Shown here: positions 11,319-22,985 of the stretch, piece by piece
Layout: every line of letters begins with the position of its first letter
How positions within the stretch are numbered: position 1 is the stretch's first letter
Assembly (NCBI GenBank): GCA_027422505.1
Contig: JAPQWV010000364.1
Span: 434,001-498,000 of the forward strand
Source: Craterostigma plantagineum
Lineage: Eukaryota > Streptophyta > Magnoliopsida > Lamiales > Linderniaceae
Direction of reading: 5' to 3'
DNA length: 64,000 nt
Position numbers and translations under genes: made by a program
Notes under the pieces: model-generated
The model's database searches: none
What the model was told of the DNA's origin: nothing
The model's input: only the letters and a program-made list of their open reading frames with translations

Positions 11319-11714
11319 ATGGGCTGTTGTCTAAGTGCTAAGAATCAAAATCTAAATTCCGACAGATCGGCGTTAGAACATGCCAAGAATGATGTCCACG
11401 TTCAAGCCGAAGAAGTAGAGGCCGTGAAAGAAGTGCTTCTAGAAACTCCGGCGGCGGCGGAGATGGGAGACCCTTTGGCCGACCGTCGCCGGAAAAGTTC
11501 ACAGGTTATGGAAGGAGAGAGAGAAGTCATCTCAGAAGCAAAAGTCTACTACAGTGCTGCGAACATCCTCCTCAAGACCGCCGGCGATCGGAGATATTCG
11601 ACGCCGCCGAGGGAGGCGACGGTGGAAGCGTCGCCGAACGACGCCGTATTGGCTGAGGAAGGCGAGTCGTTTGAGAATCCCGTCGTTTCGTTGGAGTGCT
11701 TTATCTTTTTGTGA
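11319..11714 (+). CDS. Small MGCC protein, predicted N-myristoylated
   Basis: A single exon encodes 131 aa. The start MGCCLSAKN fits an N-myristoylation signal (Gly2) with adjacent cysteines that could be palmitoylated, so the protein probably sits on a membrane face. The middle is Glu/Ala-rich and low in complexity; the C-terminus is SFENPVVSLECFIFL, a compact hydrophobic ending that looks like a conserved tail. I chose the ATG at 11319 because it gives this signal; an upstream in-frame ATG at 11199 would bury it. A TATATATATAG stretch at about 11019-11031 lies upstream. Function is unknown to me. Confidence 0.65.
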   Translation: MGCCLSAKNQNLNSDRSALEHAKNDVHVQAEEVEAVKEVLLETPAAAEMGDPLADRRRKSSQVMEGEREVISEAKVYYSAANILLKTAGDRRYSTPPREATVEASPNDAVLAEEGESFENPVVSLECFIFL

Positions 11715-12798
11715 TCTAAAGAGAGTTTAACAGTTTCTTCGCCTTAAATCACCTTTCGATTCTGCTTATGATGTAATTAATGAAACGGAATTATGTACTA
11801 TTTTTTTTTTTTTACTTTCGCTTTATAGGTTTGTTTACGTCGAATTATGAAACTATTAACATAGTTGGGTTATGGCTAAAATATACTAGTCTAAATTGAT
11901 CGTTCATATGCGTAATATATAATATATAAATTATTTATTAAATATTAAACAATAATTATATGGTAAATGTTACAATATATAAATGCAATGTAGTGAGTGG
12001 TTTCTTTTACTTGTAAAAGCTAATTAATAACAATGAGCATATTTTTCATTTTATGTCAATTATAATTAATAACAGTGAGCATATTTTTTCATTTTATGTC
12101 AATTATTAATTGAAGAAAAATTCTTATTGGTTAATAGATATACCAAAAAACAATTTTTAACTACCCTCGCCATTAATATAAGAGTATATATAAGGAGATG
12201 ATCAATGATGGTAAAAGGGTTAAACGATGGTAGATTAATTAGCATTATTTCGCTCCCCATTATTTATGTGTTTCTTCTCTATTTAATCAAATATTGGAAT
12301 TATTAGGTTATTTAATTTAATTAATTCATTGAGATTTGTTGTCTGTGGGCATGGAGATGTGCTGTGTACGGACAAAAAACATTGAAATCAGCTTATGTGG
12401 TCACATTTCTTAATCGATTAATTAAACAGCTAATTTACAATTGTATATCAATGCACAATCGCCAACATTAATTAATTAACTGAGTCGGGATCTTTTCTTT
12501 TTCTTTTTCTTTTTTTAAAAAAGTAGCTGTTTTGCATTCGATTTGACTCCAATTTTTATATTAAATCTACTTATTATCGAATCAATGAACATATACATAC
12601 AATTGAAACAAAAATAGTTCAAAATTGAAATTTTAATTCGATTACTTCAACAATTGTCTACAAAGCAAACTATCCCTAAAGATCGTGCTCGTGCAGGACG
12701 TTTTTTCTTTTCCTCTCAAACTTTCAATTTCTTGAGCATATATATCATTTTTTAAATAATAATTTAGAATGAAGAAAAAACATAAGTTTTATTTAATT
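11715..12798. other. Intergenic with Helitron-like debris
   Basis: No gene is seen. Between about 11889 and 12192 the sequence resembles, in reverse orientation, the small Helitrons near 8 kb: CTAG at the left, and on the minus strand ATATACTCTTATATTAATGG at the right. The hairpin is not clear, so I leave it as debris. The last 100 bases are the 3' UTR of the next gene. Confidence 0.4.
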
Positions 12799-13713
12799 TT
12801 AATTAGATGAGCGAGGCGCATGATGTGCAAGAAAAGTAGGAAAATCTTCTCCAGGCATTACTACTGATACGCCATTCTGATAAACACTCATCTGCAAATA
12901 TCAAATAAGTATGATATCATTTATCCACATAAATAAATAACAAAATAATTGTATTACATATAAAAAATTGCAATAACTTAGAACTTGCTTTAATCACCTA
13001 AAGCAACCACACAATATGGAGAGTCACTATGTTAATGACCGCATAAATAATATGTTTTTTTTTTTTTTAATTTAATGTTATTACCTTCTTGCTAGGGAAG
13101 AAACTATCATTCGTCATCATATTGAAAGCAATCAATTAAGGGGGAAAAGGAGGTGAAATTATACTTACTATAATTGTAAATGCTTTTGACCTAGCATCCA
13201 ACCACACAAAAAGCCTATAATCACTCGAGAATAAAGAGAAAGACACTATGTATAAACTTTTCGTATTAATTTAATATTTGTTAGGTTACATTACTTAGTT
13301 ATATATTTTAATTAAATCTTGATGAAAGAAAATTAAATCAAAATTTAATTTAAAAGCTATGTATGTAAGAATCAAGATGCATGCATAATTACCTTGGGCG
13401 AAGAAGCAGCTGATGATTCACCTTTCCCGACGCCGATCTCCGCCGCACCGCCGCCGCCGTCGGAATCTCCCGACGGCGATCTTTGCCTGAGAAACTTCTC
13501 GAAGATGGCCATCACGAGAAACATCGATATCAAGATGGCCGTGGCGACGAAACCAAACGACACCGCATTGACCGAGTTGTCGTCGAAGCTCCTCCACTGA
13601 CGATCGTCGCCGCCTCCGCGGATTCCCACGGCACCGCCGCCGTGAAAAGCTGCTTCAGGCGATATATTCGGCGCGTAGACGAACAGCCTCGTACCGACGA
13701 CGTTTCTCCCCAT
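12799..13713 (-). CDS. Uncharacterised single-pass membrane protein
   Basis: Two exons, 13713-13393 and 12891-12799, join in phase 0 (SSPK|MSVY) and encode about 137 aa. The N-terminal part starts MGRNVVGTRLFVYAPN, followed by Gly-rich sequence. One transmembrane helix (VSFGFVATAILISMFLVMAI) is followed by the basic FEKFLRQR, which suggests a cytosolic C-terminus. The second exon encodes YQNGVSVVMPGEDFPTFLAH, a VSVxMPGExxPTxxAxPAP-type motif I associate with a family of plant membrane proteins of unknown role. The intron is about 500 bp; a possible cassette exon near 13177-13221, with a GTAAGT donor, is not needed for the frame. Function is unknown. Confidence 0.7.
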
Positions 13714-13846
13714 AAAAGTCTCATACACAAACTAATTAACTGATCTTCTCTAAAACTACATACACAAAGACAGACAAGATATCAAGGATGAAGATTTAAG
13801 GACCATGCTTATGTTTTAATCATGTAATGGATAGGAGGATTGAAGG

Positions 13847-13849
<3 letters not shown>

Positions 13850-13901
<52 letters not shown>
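13850..13901. repeat. (AG)n microsatellite
   Basis: About 26 AG units lie 140-190 bases upstream of the start codon of the minus-strand membrane protein gene. They read as (CT)n on its coding strand, probably in the 5' UTR or core promoter. Confidence 0.9.
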
Positions 13902-13905
<4 letters not shown>

Positions 13906-14299
13906 TTTTAATTTTTGTCTTGGGGTTTCATTCGTGGGATTCTCAACGACTTTCACGAGAGGGATCGAGGAGGAGATGAGGTGGTGGTGAGTGTTCAAGT
14001 TTCGAGATTGTTTATATTAAAAGTACAAATGATACTAAAATGGTTTCTAAGTGAAATAAATAAAAAAACAATAGTGTAAAAAAGATGTCTATAAGAAAGA
14101 AAGTGAAGGTTTATCAACTTCCAAAATGGCTTTTGGCGTTTTCCGTTTCAGTTTTCAAGGAGGGTGTTTAAACTTTAAACTTGGACTGCTCATCCATGGA
14201 AATCCACGAAAGAGATGGATAAATAAATAGAAGGGTTAATTTGAAACATAAGTTTGCTTTTAAGGGTATTCTATAATATATATACTTCATGTATCAGCG

Positions 14300-14815
14300 C
14301 GTGTTTTAAAAAGCGATGTGTAGCGCGCATCATAGCGCAATTTGTTCGTGAACGCGTTGTCTAAATATAGCGTTTTTTTGTTTTTTGTTTTTATTTTTTA
14401 TATTTTTAGTTTTAATTTTTTTTATTCCTTATAAAGCTAAAACTTAAATAAAAAACAAAATATATTTGTCTAGCTTCGAATCTAGTTCAAGTTATAGCGA
14501 TGATGGCGACGACAGTGCCTAATCCTACAATTTTGCCATGCACCAGTATGCCATGGATTTTGAGCAGATAAAAAAAATTAAAAAATACTTAAATTTTGAA
14601 AAATAATAAAATGAAATACCCACACATATAGCTATTTGGATATAATTATATTAAAGTTCATAATTATTTCTTTTATACAGTTGTTTGTTTGCTTCCGTTG
14701 TTATATATTATATGTTTTAAGTTGTATAAGTGGTATGATCAAAATATTCACGCAATACGCTACGCAATTTACGCTACGCAATATCAGAGCTATAACGCTA
14801 ATATGGATCAACGCT
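14300..14815 (+). mobile_element. MITE copy A (GTGTTTTAAAA family)
   Basis: It starts GTGTTTTAAAAAGCG and carries many short GCGTA/TAGCG units near both ends. Its interior (for example TTGTTTGCTTCCGTTG at about 14685) is the reverse complement of copy B at 15817-16378. The right end is degenerate or truncated. It is non-coding. Confidence 0.7.
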
Positions 14816-15187
14816 ACACCATAATCACACCCTTCGACTAAACTGTAACATGTTCGACAATTGCAGTTCCCAAACACTCTCAAATCGACATTGATATCGA
14901 GGGTCGAAGAGTCGAACTCATAACCTTCACATATCGTGTTGTTCTTGGCCACTCGAATGTAAACAGGGTCTATAGAATGATCCCAATTTTGAGCAGAACT
15001 AATATTCTTTTCCTGTTTGCACCCTCTAAAGTTCACACATACAATAAAAGTCGTTTCGGCTCAAATTTCTAACCTACCCGTGATTCGAAAATTATCCTCA
15101 GACATTGAATTCATCGCAAAGAAGTTAGTCTTTTATTTAAGCCGAAGATGCAGAGTCCAAAACATTTATATTTCTACCGATATCGAA

Positions 15188-17436
15188 TCAAGATTCTCGT
15201 TCTAATTTCACGACACAGCAATGTCCGCACAACTCCTTCTCACCGTCGTCATCCTCCACCGCTTCCAATGTCTTCCACCCTTCGCCGTGCACCGCCATAT
15301 CAAACACGTGAACTTCCGCCATCCGCCGTCGCCCCTTCAACGACGACCCGTCTTCACCAACCACATACCCGGCAAGAAAGTACAACCGATTCCCGATAGG
15401 CGCCATGGTAAGGTACAACCTCTCCCCCTGACCCGAGCAGTCGTAGACGTTATTACAAGGACTAGACAGGCGACTGTTGTCCGATCCTTGGACGACGTTC
15501 CACATGTTGAGTTTCTCGTCGTACGACTCGACGTGACCCTTCCAATGGACGAGGCAGTCACCGGAGCTGAAGAGACGGCCATTCACAGCGACGATCTGGT
15601 AGGGAGGGACGTCCAAGTCCCACATTCGGTGTATGAAGCACCACCTATTCTGATCACAGTCGTAGATCTCGCCCGAGCTTCGGGTCGTGACGAACGGGCC
15701 TTGACCGTCGACGAACCCGCCGAGCACCACCACTCGGTTTTTCCACGTCACCGCCACGCATTTGTATCTGAAGAAGAAAAGATGGAAATTCAAAACTCCT
15801 TCGTTCGGATATATGCAGTGTTTTAAAACGTATATTGCATAGTGCGTAGCGTTTTAGCTTTGATATTGCGTAGCGTAAATAGCGTAGTGTACTGCATGAG
15901 TATTTTGATCATGCCACTTATACGACTTTAAAACATGTAATATATAACAACGGAAGCAAACAAACAATTATAGAAAAGAAATAATAATACTTTCATCAAA
16001 TTATATATCCAAGCACACTCATGAGTTATATATATATATATAAATATATGTGCGTGTATTTATTTTTTTATTTTTCAAAATTTAAGTATTTTTAATTTTA
16101 TTTATCTGCTAAAAATCCATGGCCTACCGGTGTATGGAAAATTTGTAGGATTAGTCACCACCGTCTCCATCATCACCATAATTTTAAGAAGTTTCGAAGC
16201 TATGCAAATATATTTTATTTTTTATTTAAATTTTAGCTTTATGAGGAATAAAAAAAATTAAAACTAAAAAAATAAAAAAAAAACTAAACACGCTATATTT
16301 GTTGCGCTACAACACGTTTTACAAAAAAATTGCGCTATTTGCGCTATGATGCACGCTAGCAGTGCTTTTTAAAACACTAGAGCTATGATTAGGAAAAAAA
16401 TAAGTAACGGCGCTTCGAAATTTCGAGATATCAAACTTGCAGTTTAAGGATACTGTTGAGATTCTAAGTTGAGCTTTTTCCCACACTGAATAATTCAAGC
16501 TCTTCAAGCCACTACATATATAAGAGGTTTCATCCTCCTGTCACCAATTGGTTTTAGGAAGGATCCTTCAATTTATTGATGCAATGCATCGGAATGTGAC
16601 TATCACTTGCATTGCTGTAACTTAAAGCAAGTGTCGTTAAATTACAACTTCGTAACTTAGAGTGTCCGGAAACTCCCACGTGGATTTATCAAGTAAGCAA
16701 TTCTGACGCTACATAGTGTTCATCACCAAATAATTTGGAATCGAAGCCCAAATAAAAAACGTTATGTCTTGCATTCTATCCTTAAATTGCTTCAAGTTTG
16801 AAATTTAATGACCTTAAATTGCAATCTCCTAAATTGAATGTCCCGAAAGTGTCACTCCCAATTTACCAGACGAAAAAAGCAGTTAACAAGAAATAAAAAA
16901 CAAAATGTGCACCTCATGGTACCCATGTCGGGGAGCGACCTCCACTGGTCCAAACCGGGATCGTAAACCTCGCAAGACGAAATACCCTTAGCCCTACCCA
17001 GCGTCGACTGCCCGCCCGCGACGAAAATCTTACCATTACAAACCGTACATGCAAAGTTAAACCTCGGTCGAACCATCGATGTGCACGTCTCCCAAACGTC
17101 CCTCACTACATCGTACCTCCTAACATGAGCCACGACCGTCGGCCCATTGTTTCGGCCTTCCTTCGCCTCGTCGTAGCCCAGACGTCCTCCGAGGACGTAT
17201 ATGCATTTGCCCGTCGAGACAATCGCAAAGTCCCTTAGGACCATTTCCTCGTCGTACTTTGGGATCGTCGTAGCCCTTCGTCGCCACGAGTTGGTCGACG
17301 GGTCGTAGCAGTCGATGTACGGCGAAGGGTCGTCTTTTTCGGCGTCGGCGTTCTTGGGACGAAATGGGACGTAGATTTTGTAGTTTTCGGTCGAAGTATT
17401 TGGGGAAACTTGGGATAGTCGGGACCGTGAGGCCAT
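15188..17436 (-). CDS. Kelch-repeat protein without an F-box
   Basis: Two exons, 17436-16913 and 15767-15188, join in phase 2 (ATG AG|A TAC) and encode 367 aa. Kelch blades are visible: IYVLGGRLGYD, then VRRYDVVRDVWETCTSM, KIFVAGGQSTLG with CEVYDPGLDQWRSLPDM, VVVLGGFVDG with GEIYDCDQNRW, and a last VESYDEKLNMWNVV. The gene starts directly with a polar region and no F-box, so it belongs to the stand-alone Kelch type; a beta-propeller binding partner is unknown. The C-terminus is acidic (EDDDGEKELCGHCCVVKL). The intron of about 1145 bp contains a MITE. The reading frame is intact. Confidence 0.85.
15817..16378 (-). mobile_element. MITE copy B inside the Kelch gene intron
   Basis: Its ends are inverted: AGTGTTTTAAAA at 15817 and TTTTAAAACACT ending at 16378. 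Short GCGTAGCG-type units fill the subterminal regions. It is about 560 bp and matches copy A in reverse orientation. No clear target duplication is seen. Confidence 0.78.
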
Positions 17437-17757
17437 TTTCCTCGGTCGGCCGACGAGGAAGAAAGAAGGAAATTAAAGTAGGATATTTGGTTTGAGATTA
17501 GGAAGTGATTAGATTGGTTATAGGAAGCTTTTAAATAAATGCAGGCGAAGAAGGGATTGAAATTCTCTCAAGGTTGTTTTGATCATAGGATTCATCGAAG
17601 GATCAGTTAAACCGAAGAAAGTCCGGCGGTCTTTTCTTGTTTCGTACTTCTGCCTAGGAATTGGAGACATAATTCTTGTCTGTAACAATGCTGCTGAAAT
17701 TTCGATAAAAGTTGATAACTTTTGCCATATATGTTTCAGTTAAAGACAATATAAAAT

Positions 17758-17829
17758 GGTCCCATGGTCTAGCGGTTAGGACATTGGACTCTGAATCCAG
17801 TAACCCGAGTTCAAATCTCGGTGGGACCT
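17758..17829 (+). tRNA. tRNA-Gln (anticodon CUG)
   Basis: A 72-base cloverleaf: acceptor stem GGTCCCA pairs with TGGGACC; the A box is TGGTCTAGCGG; the anticodon loop is ACTCTGAA with anticodon CTG; the T arm is CGAGTTCAAATCTCG. CCA is not encoded and T-rich sequence follows, as for a nuclear RNA polymerase III gene. CAA-containing AT-rich sequence lies upstream. Confidence 0.95.
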
Positions 17830-18322
17830 TTCATTACTTTTCATTTTTTCTATTTTGAAGAGATTTCTTATCCTTATTAGCTAGTATTATTTTATAGTAA
17901 CTGTAGGCATATTTTTGGTTCGATTTTTGTTTTAAAAAGTGTTGCATAAATTTATTATTTGATGAAATAAGAATTTGAACGCCCCAGCGGGCCTAAACTT
18001 GAGATCAAAACTACCTACAAATTGCTGTAATACCTATTTGTTCAAACATCGAGAACTGCAAGGAAATTATTTAGACATCTTATTACCTTAAAATAACTAA
18101 ATAAATAAAAAAAGAAGAAAATTGACAGAAACACTGCACCACTATGGTCCAAATCCAATACGACGTACCATCATTCTCCACATTTTTCAGATCTAAACAC
18201 AATAAAAAATCCTCTCATTTTATTTCCTCACTTCCTTAAGATCTGCCAAGTATCCATCTTTCCCACAAATCAGTATCAGATCGAACGAATCAAATCCCAA
18301 GAAGTGTAACCGCGAAAATCCA

Positions 18323-20039
18323 ATGGGTGACCAAACAAATGGGAGCCCAGAAAAGGCGTTGACTTTCGCATCCAAGTACACAAGAATGGATCAGCCCCAC
18401 CACAAGTACGCCGACGACGCCGATTTCGGCGACGACTACGACGCCACACACCACCGCCTCCAGCTCGAGACGCGGCGGAGCAGCACGAGGAAGTACGTCT
18501 TCGCCTGCTCCGTCTTCGCCTCCCTCAACAGCGTCCTCCTCGGCTACGGTAAGTAAGCAGAGTAGATCTTCGAATCGCAAATGCCCGCCGTCGATTAACC
18601 CTAGATTTTTCAATCGAATCGCAGACGTCGGCGTCATGAGCGGCGCAATCATCTTCATCAAGGAAGACCTAGGCATATCCGAGGTGCAGGTCGAGCTCCT
18701 CGTCGGAATCCTAAGCATCATGTCCCTAATCGGAAGCCTAGTCGGCGGCAAGACCTCCGACGCAATCGGACGGAAATGGACCATGGGACTCGCCGCCCTA
18801 GTCTTCCAGTCCGGCGCCGCCGTGATGACTCTCGCCCCTTCCTACACCATCCTAATGATCGGCAGAACCCTAGCAGGCATAGGCATAGGCTTAGGCGTAA
18901 TGATAGCCCCAGTCTACATAGCCGAGATCTCCCCCTCCATAGCCCGTGGGTCCCTCACCTCCTTCCCCGAAATCTTCATCAACATAGGAATCTTGCTCGG
19001 CTACGTCTCAAACTACGCCTTCGCCGGCCTCCCCGCCCATGCCAGCTGGCGGGTCATGCTCGCCGTGGGCATTCTGCCTTCGATCTTCATAGGCTTCGCA
19101 CTGTGCGTAATCCCTGAATCCCCTCGCTGGCTCGTGCTCAGAAACCGAGCCGACGAGGCCAGGGCGGTCCTCACGAAAACGAACCACGACGATTCTGAGG
19201 TGGACGAGCGGCTAGCCGAGATACAGCTGGCGGCTAGCCTGGGTCCCAACGATCGAGCCGCCTGGCGCGAGCTGCTGAGCCCATCGCCCGAGCTTTCAAG
19301 GATGCTCGTCACTGGCGTGGGAATCCAATGCTTTCAGCAGATAACTGGGATAGACGCCACCGTTTATTACAGCCCGGAAATCCTTAAAACTGCTGGGATT
19401 GAAGACAACTCCAAGCTCTTAGCAGCGACCGTGGCCGTCGGATTGACCAAGACTGCCTTCATCTTGACCGCTACTTTCTTGATCGATAAGGTTGGGAGGA
19501 AACCTCTGCTATACGTAAGCACGGTAGGGATGACTCTTTGCCTATTCACCTTAGGTTTGACCCTTTTCTTGGCCGGCGGCGGTGGTGGTAATAACTTCGT
19601 CATTGCAGTGGCGATTCTTTCGATTTGTGGGAACGTTGCGTTTTTCTCGGTGGGTATGGGGCCCGTTTGCTGGGTTATAACGACGGAGATTTTTCCTCTG
19701 AAGGTCAGGGCTAAGGCGTCGGCGCTGAGCGCAATTGGGAATAGGGTTTGCAGCGGGGCGGTGGCTATGTCTTTCCTTTCGCTGTCGAACGTTCTTACGG
19801 TGGGCGGGACTTTTCTGCTGTTTTCGATTCTTTCGGCGGCTTCTGTGGTTTTCGTGCATAGGTTCGTGCCCGAGACTAAGGGGAAGTCGCTCGAGCAGAT
19901 CGAGCTTCTGTTTAGGGATTCGAATTACGAAAAGGGCAGGGCGGGGAAGTGCAGTTGGGAGATGTTGAGCATTTGGTGCAGAAATGATGAATGTTCTGTG
20001 ATCTGTGTATTTGATTGGGATGATGATGATTTAATTTAA
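18323..20039 (+). CDS. Polyol/monosaccharide transporter (PLT type), C-terminus shifted
   Basis: A proton-coupled sugar-alcohol transporter of the major facilitator superfamily, in the plasma membrane by family. Exons are 18323-18548 and 18625-20039 (phase 1), up to 546 aa. Family marks: GYDVGVMSGA in helix 1, GRKWTMGLAA, the PESPRWL loop, QQITGID, KVGRKPLL and PETKGKSLEQIE before the tail. About twelve membrane segments are present. The last 35 residues do not fit the family. Read one base over, from about 19930, the DNA gives the expected GEVQLGDVEHLVQK ending, with stop at 19985-19987. So a one-base indel near 19928-19935 (AAAAGGGCAGG) has replaced the tail, or the assembly has an error. 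PLT6-like is my best guess at subgroup. Confidence 0.9.
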
Positions 20040-21106
20040 ACGGTATTTACGCAGTGATATAGCTGGGAAGTGTTGTGTATGTTTGTACTTTTGAGAGATA
20101 GTAAAAGGAACATTGAGGCAATGATGATGCACACCAAGTGTTTGATGATTTGTGTAAGAACATGGACGAAGGGAAACGATTCCTCTAATTAGGCTATAAT
20201 CTAACGAGCCAATGGAGAACATACGATTGACGATGGTTGAAATTAAAATTATCCAATATTAGCTTCGCTTTGTATATTTCCTTTTATATTTAAACTAGTT
20301 TCCGTGTATTGCGTAGGAGTATGTCTTATTTTGGCTTTGATGTAGAAACTATTACGTATTTTTAAACATAAAAAAATTCTGTATTTATATGTAGACTTAT
20401 ATTAATAGGGAGGACTAAATAGAAAATTATCATCGATTAAGGAATAATAGAGAAAGGGGAATAGCAGTTTCATTTGTTTCATTTTGAGATTTCGTTCGAT
20501 TTCGACTCCGTAGCTATTCGTATTCTTCTCTCTCGACACGGTACGGATCTTATCTTTTCCTTCTCAAAAAATTTCGATCATTTTCGTTCTCTCTTCAAGA
20601 ATTATCGCCTGATAGAGGAATTCCGAAGCATCTGTTTAGATCGGGGTTTTCACCCGCGTTCCCCCTCTGTTCTTAACTTGCTTACGCTTTCGTTTTCTTC
20701 GACGGGAAATGGAAATTATGATGATTGAATCAAGCTTCGTCGCGTTGTTTGGGTATAATTCTTGCGCCGTCGGTCGAAAAATGTCTGCTGGTAATCGAAT
20801 ACGCCCTGTCAGTCAATTTGCAATAATACCTACGGTCCCGCCTACTTGTAAGTTTAGGGCTTTCTGAATTGCTTTGATTTTAGGGATTTCTTTAATTTCT
20901 TCTCTAGTCTCCGAGTCCTCGCTGTGGTTTGGACGATCGAACTTAATAAGTTTCACATATTGGGAGCGTGTTATATTCTCTTGGTCAGTTTGTGATTTGG
21001 GAACTTGTCATTGTCGAGAGCGAAAAACGTTGGCGTTTGAAGAGCTGGTGTGTCTCTGATTGCATTTGATTTTGAATAGAACAAAGGACGTCACTCGATC
21101 CTTCGA

Positions 21107-22985
21107 ATGGCGAGACTTTGGCAGTTAGGATTTCTACCTCTGAGCAATCATGTGAATTTGAAAGATCAGCTGGTTATTACTACTCTTAAGAACATGAGAG
21201 CACAGGGGCACCCATATATTGACATAAGGCGAGAGGGAAAAAGGTTGATATTCTTCTGTTGTCTGTGCTTTGCTCCTTGTTACGGAGAATTGAACTTGTA
21301 TAACCACTTGAATGGAAAACGGCATACGAAAATTGTGGCTGATGCAAAGGAAACACTGATGAAACCAAATCGATGGCCTTTTAACGATGGCGTGTTTTTC
21401 TTTCATAATGATGAACCAGAGGAAGCTGATAAAGGTTTAGATGTTTTGGATAAAGTCAAAGGGAAGGGCAAGCTTTCAGACAGCAGTTATGAGGATGGAA
21501 ATGTTGGAACTAGTCGTGAACTGGTCATCCCTGGCGTTGTGCAAAACATTAGTAAGGATGGAAATGTTGGAACTAGTCGTGAATTGGTCGTCGCAGGTGT
21601 CTTACAAAACAATAGTGAGGTTGGAAATGATGGACCTAGTCATGAACTAGTCGTTCCAGGCGTTTTGCAGAACAATAGTGAGGATGGAAATGACGGAACT
21701 AGTCATGAACTTGTTATTCCAGGCGTATTACAAAACAATACTGTATCTGATTTAGTAGTGAAGAGGCTAGGTGTTGGACTTATTTCTGCTCGTTATACGA
21801 AGGACAATTCCTCTAGTGGAATTCGCCGGATTTGGTGTGAGTGGCTGGGGAAGAAGGATGTTTCTAGCGATGGTGTATGTGTACATGCGGTTCCTGAACA
21901 TGATTTTGCAATTATAAATTTCTCTTATGATTACAATTTGGGACGAGAGATGATAGTCGAAGATCCTAGATACTTGCTTCCTTCTTGTTCTTATATTGAA
22001 GCTGAAAGAGGCGATTCCTCAGCAGGGGAAGTGAAGGCTGTTTCTTCAGATACTGTTTCTTCTGATGAAGACTATGAACCATCGAACAACTTGAATTCCA
22101 AAATGCTGATGGAAGGGAACTGTGATCAGAGGGTGGATTCACAGGTTATTTTAGGTAAAGCTGACAGGAAAAGGGTGCTTGACCAATTCACCATTGCATC
22201 AGAGAGAACGTGTAGCATCTGCATGGAAAAGTTCTTTCCGAGAAAGGACGTTGGTGCCCTCTTGAACAGAAGGACTGGAAAGCTTGTCTGCAGTAGCAGA
22301 AATCCTACTGGGGTGGGAATCTTATTTCGTCTTTTTCCATAGTTGACATCTTAATGCTGCTTGGACTAACTGAAGTCTCTGTTTGCAAACAGGCATTCCA
22401 TGTATTTCATGTCTCGTGCCTTGTCCACTGGATTCTGCAGTGCGAGGTTCAAACCCACGCCGACGAGCCAGACAAGCCAGTTGTGGAAGAGAGGCCTAAG
22501 AAGAGAAGGAAGAGAAAGTGTAAGAAGAACGAGCAATATCCCGAGGCAGAAGAGCCTAGAAAACGGCCTGTATTCTGCCCAGATTGCCAAGGCAGTGGTA
22601 TAGATGTAGAAGTTGATAGAGGGGTCTTTGAGAGGCCAACGATAGACCTTGGGCAGGTATGTATGCTACTGTTCATCCATTCTTTGATGGATTATCGAGT
22701 CTTTTACTGCTGATACTGAATTCTTGCCTACAGATATTTAGGTCGAAGATCAACTTATGCCTTGCTCATCAAGAATGGCTGAGAAGCCCCGAACAATTGG
22801 AGAACTGCTCGACTGGCTTTACTTACCCTAAAGACGGTGATGGAATGCATATGGTATGTTCCACCTTTGACCGATTGTTTTTGTGTCAATTAACCATAGT
22901 CAGCTCATTTATAGTATTCTCTTTTACTCGTTAGGAACGTTTGGCGTCTCTGAAGGTGCTCTCGTTCTATCGGGTCATGAAGTGA
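21107..22985 (+). CDS. Zinc-finger/RING-like plant protein with coding minisatellite
   Basis: Exons 21107-22312, 22393-22656, 22734-22853 and 22935-22985 join in frame, giving 546 aa. Near the N-terminus CCLCFAPCYGELNLYNHLNGKRH looks like a C2H2-type finger (C-x2-C..H-x5-H). A Glu-rich region with four 21-aa repeats follows. Later comes CSICMEKFF, then a His/Cys stretch (HVFHVSCLVHW) and CPDCQGSG, a RING-like arrangement, so an E3 ligase role is possible but unproved. A Lys/Arg-rich stretch (KKRRKRKCKK) may be a nuclear signal. The true start is probably upstream: 20781-20847 encodes MSAGNRIRPVSQFAI with a good donor, but it does not join the next exon in an open frame, so the 5' end is either mis-spliced here or damaged. 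Confidence 0.65.
21491..21742 (+). repeat. Coding minisatellite, 63 bp x 4
   Basis: Four in-frame copies of a 21-aa unit whose type is (E/K)(D/V)GNxGxSxELVxPGVxQNx. The copies differ by several substitutions, many of them silent or conservative. Confidence 0.92.

Noticed and set aside
13177..13221. Possible middle exon of the membrane protein gene
   Set aside because: A donor and an acceptor exist, but exons 1 and 2 already join in phase and the direct join gives the family-like sequence.
15221..15826. Long plus-strand open frame opposite the Kelch exon
   Set aside because: Antisense shadow of a GC-rich exon whose minus-strand product has clear Kelch blades.
18290..18784. Minus-strand open frame opposite the transporter start
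   Set aside because: The plus-strand transporter explains the codon pattern, and the antisense product has no domain.
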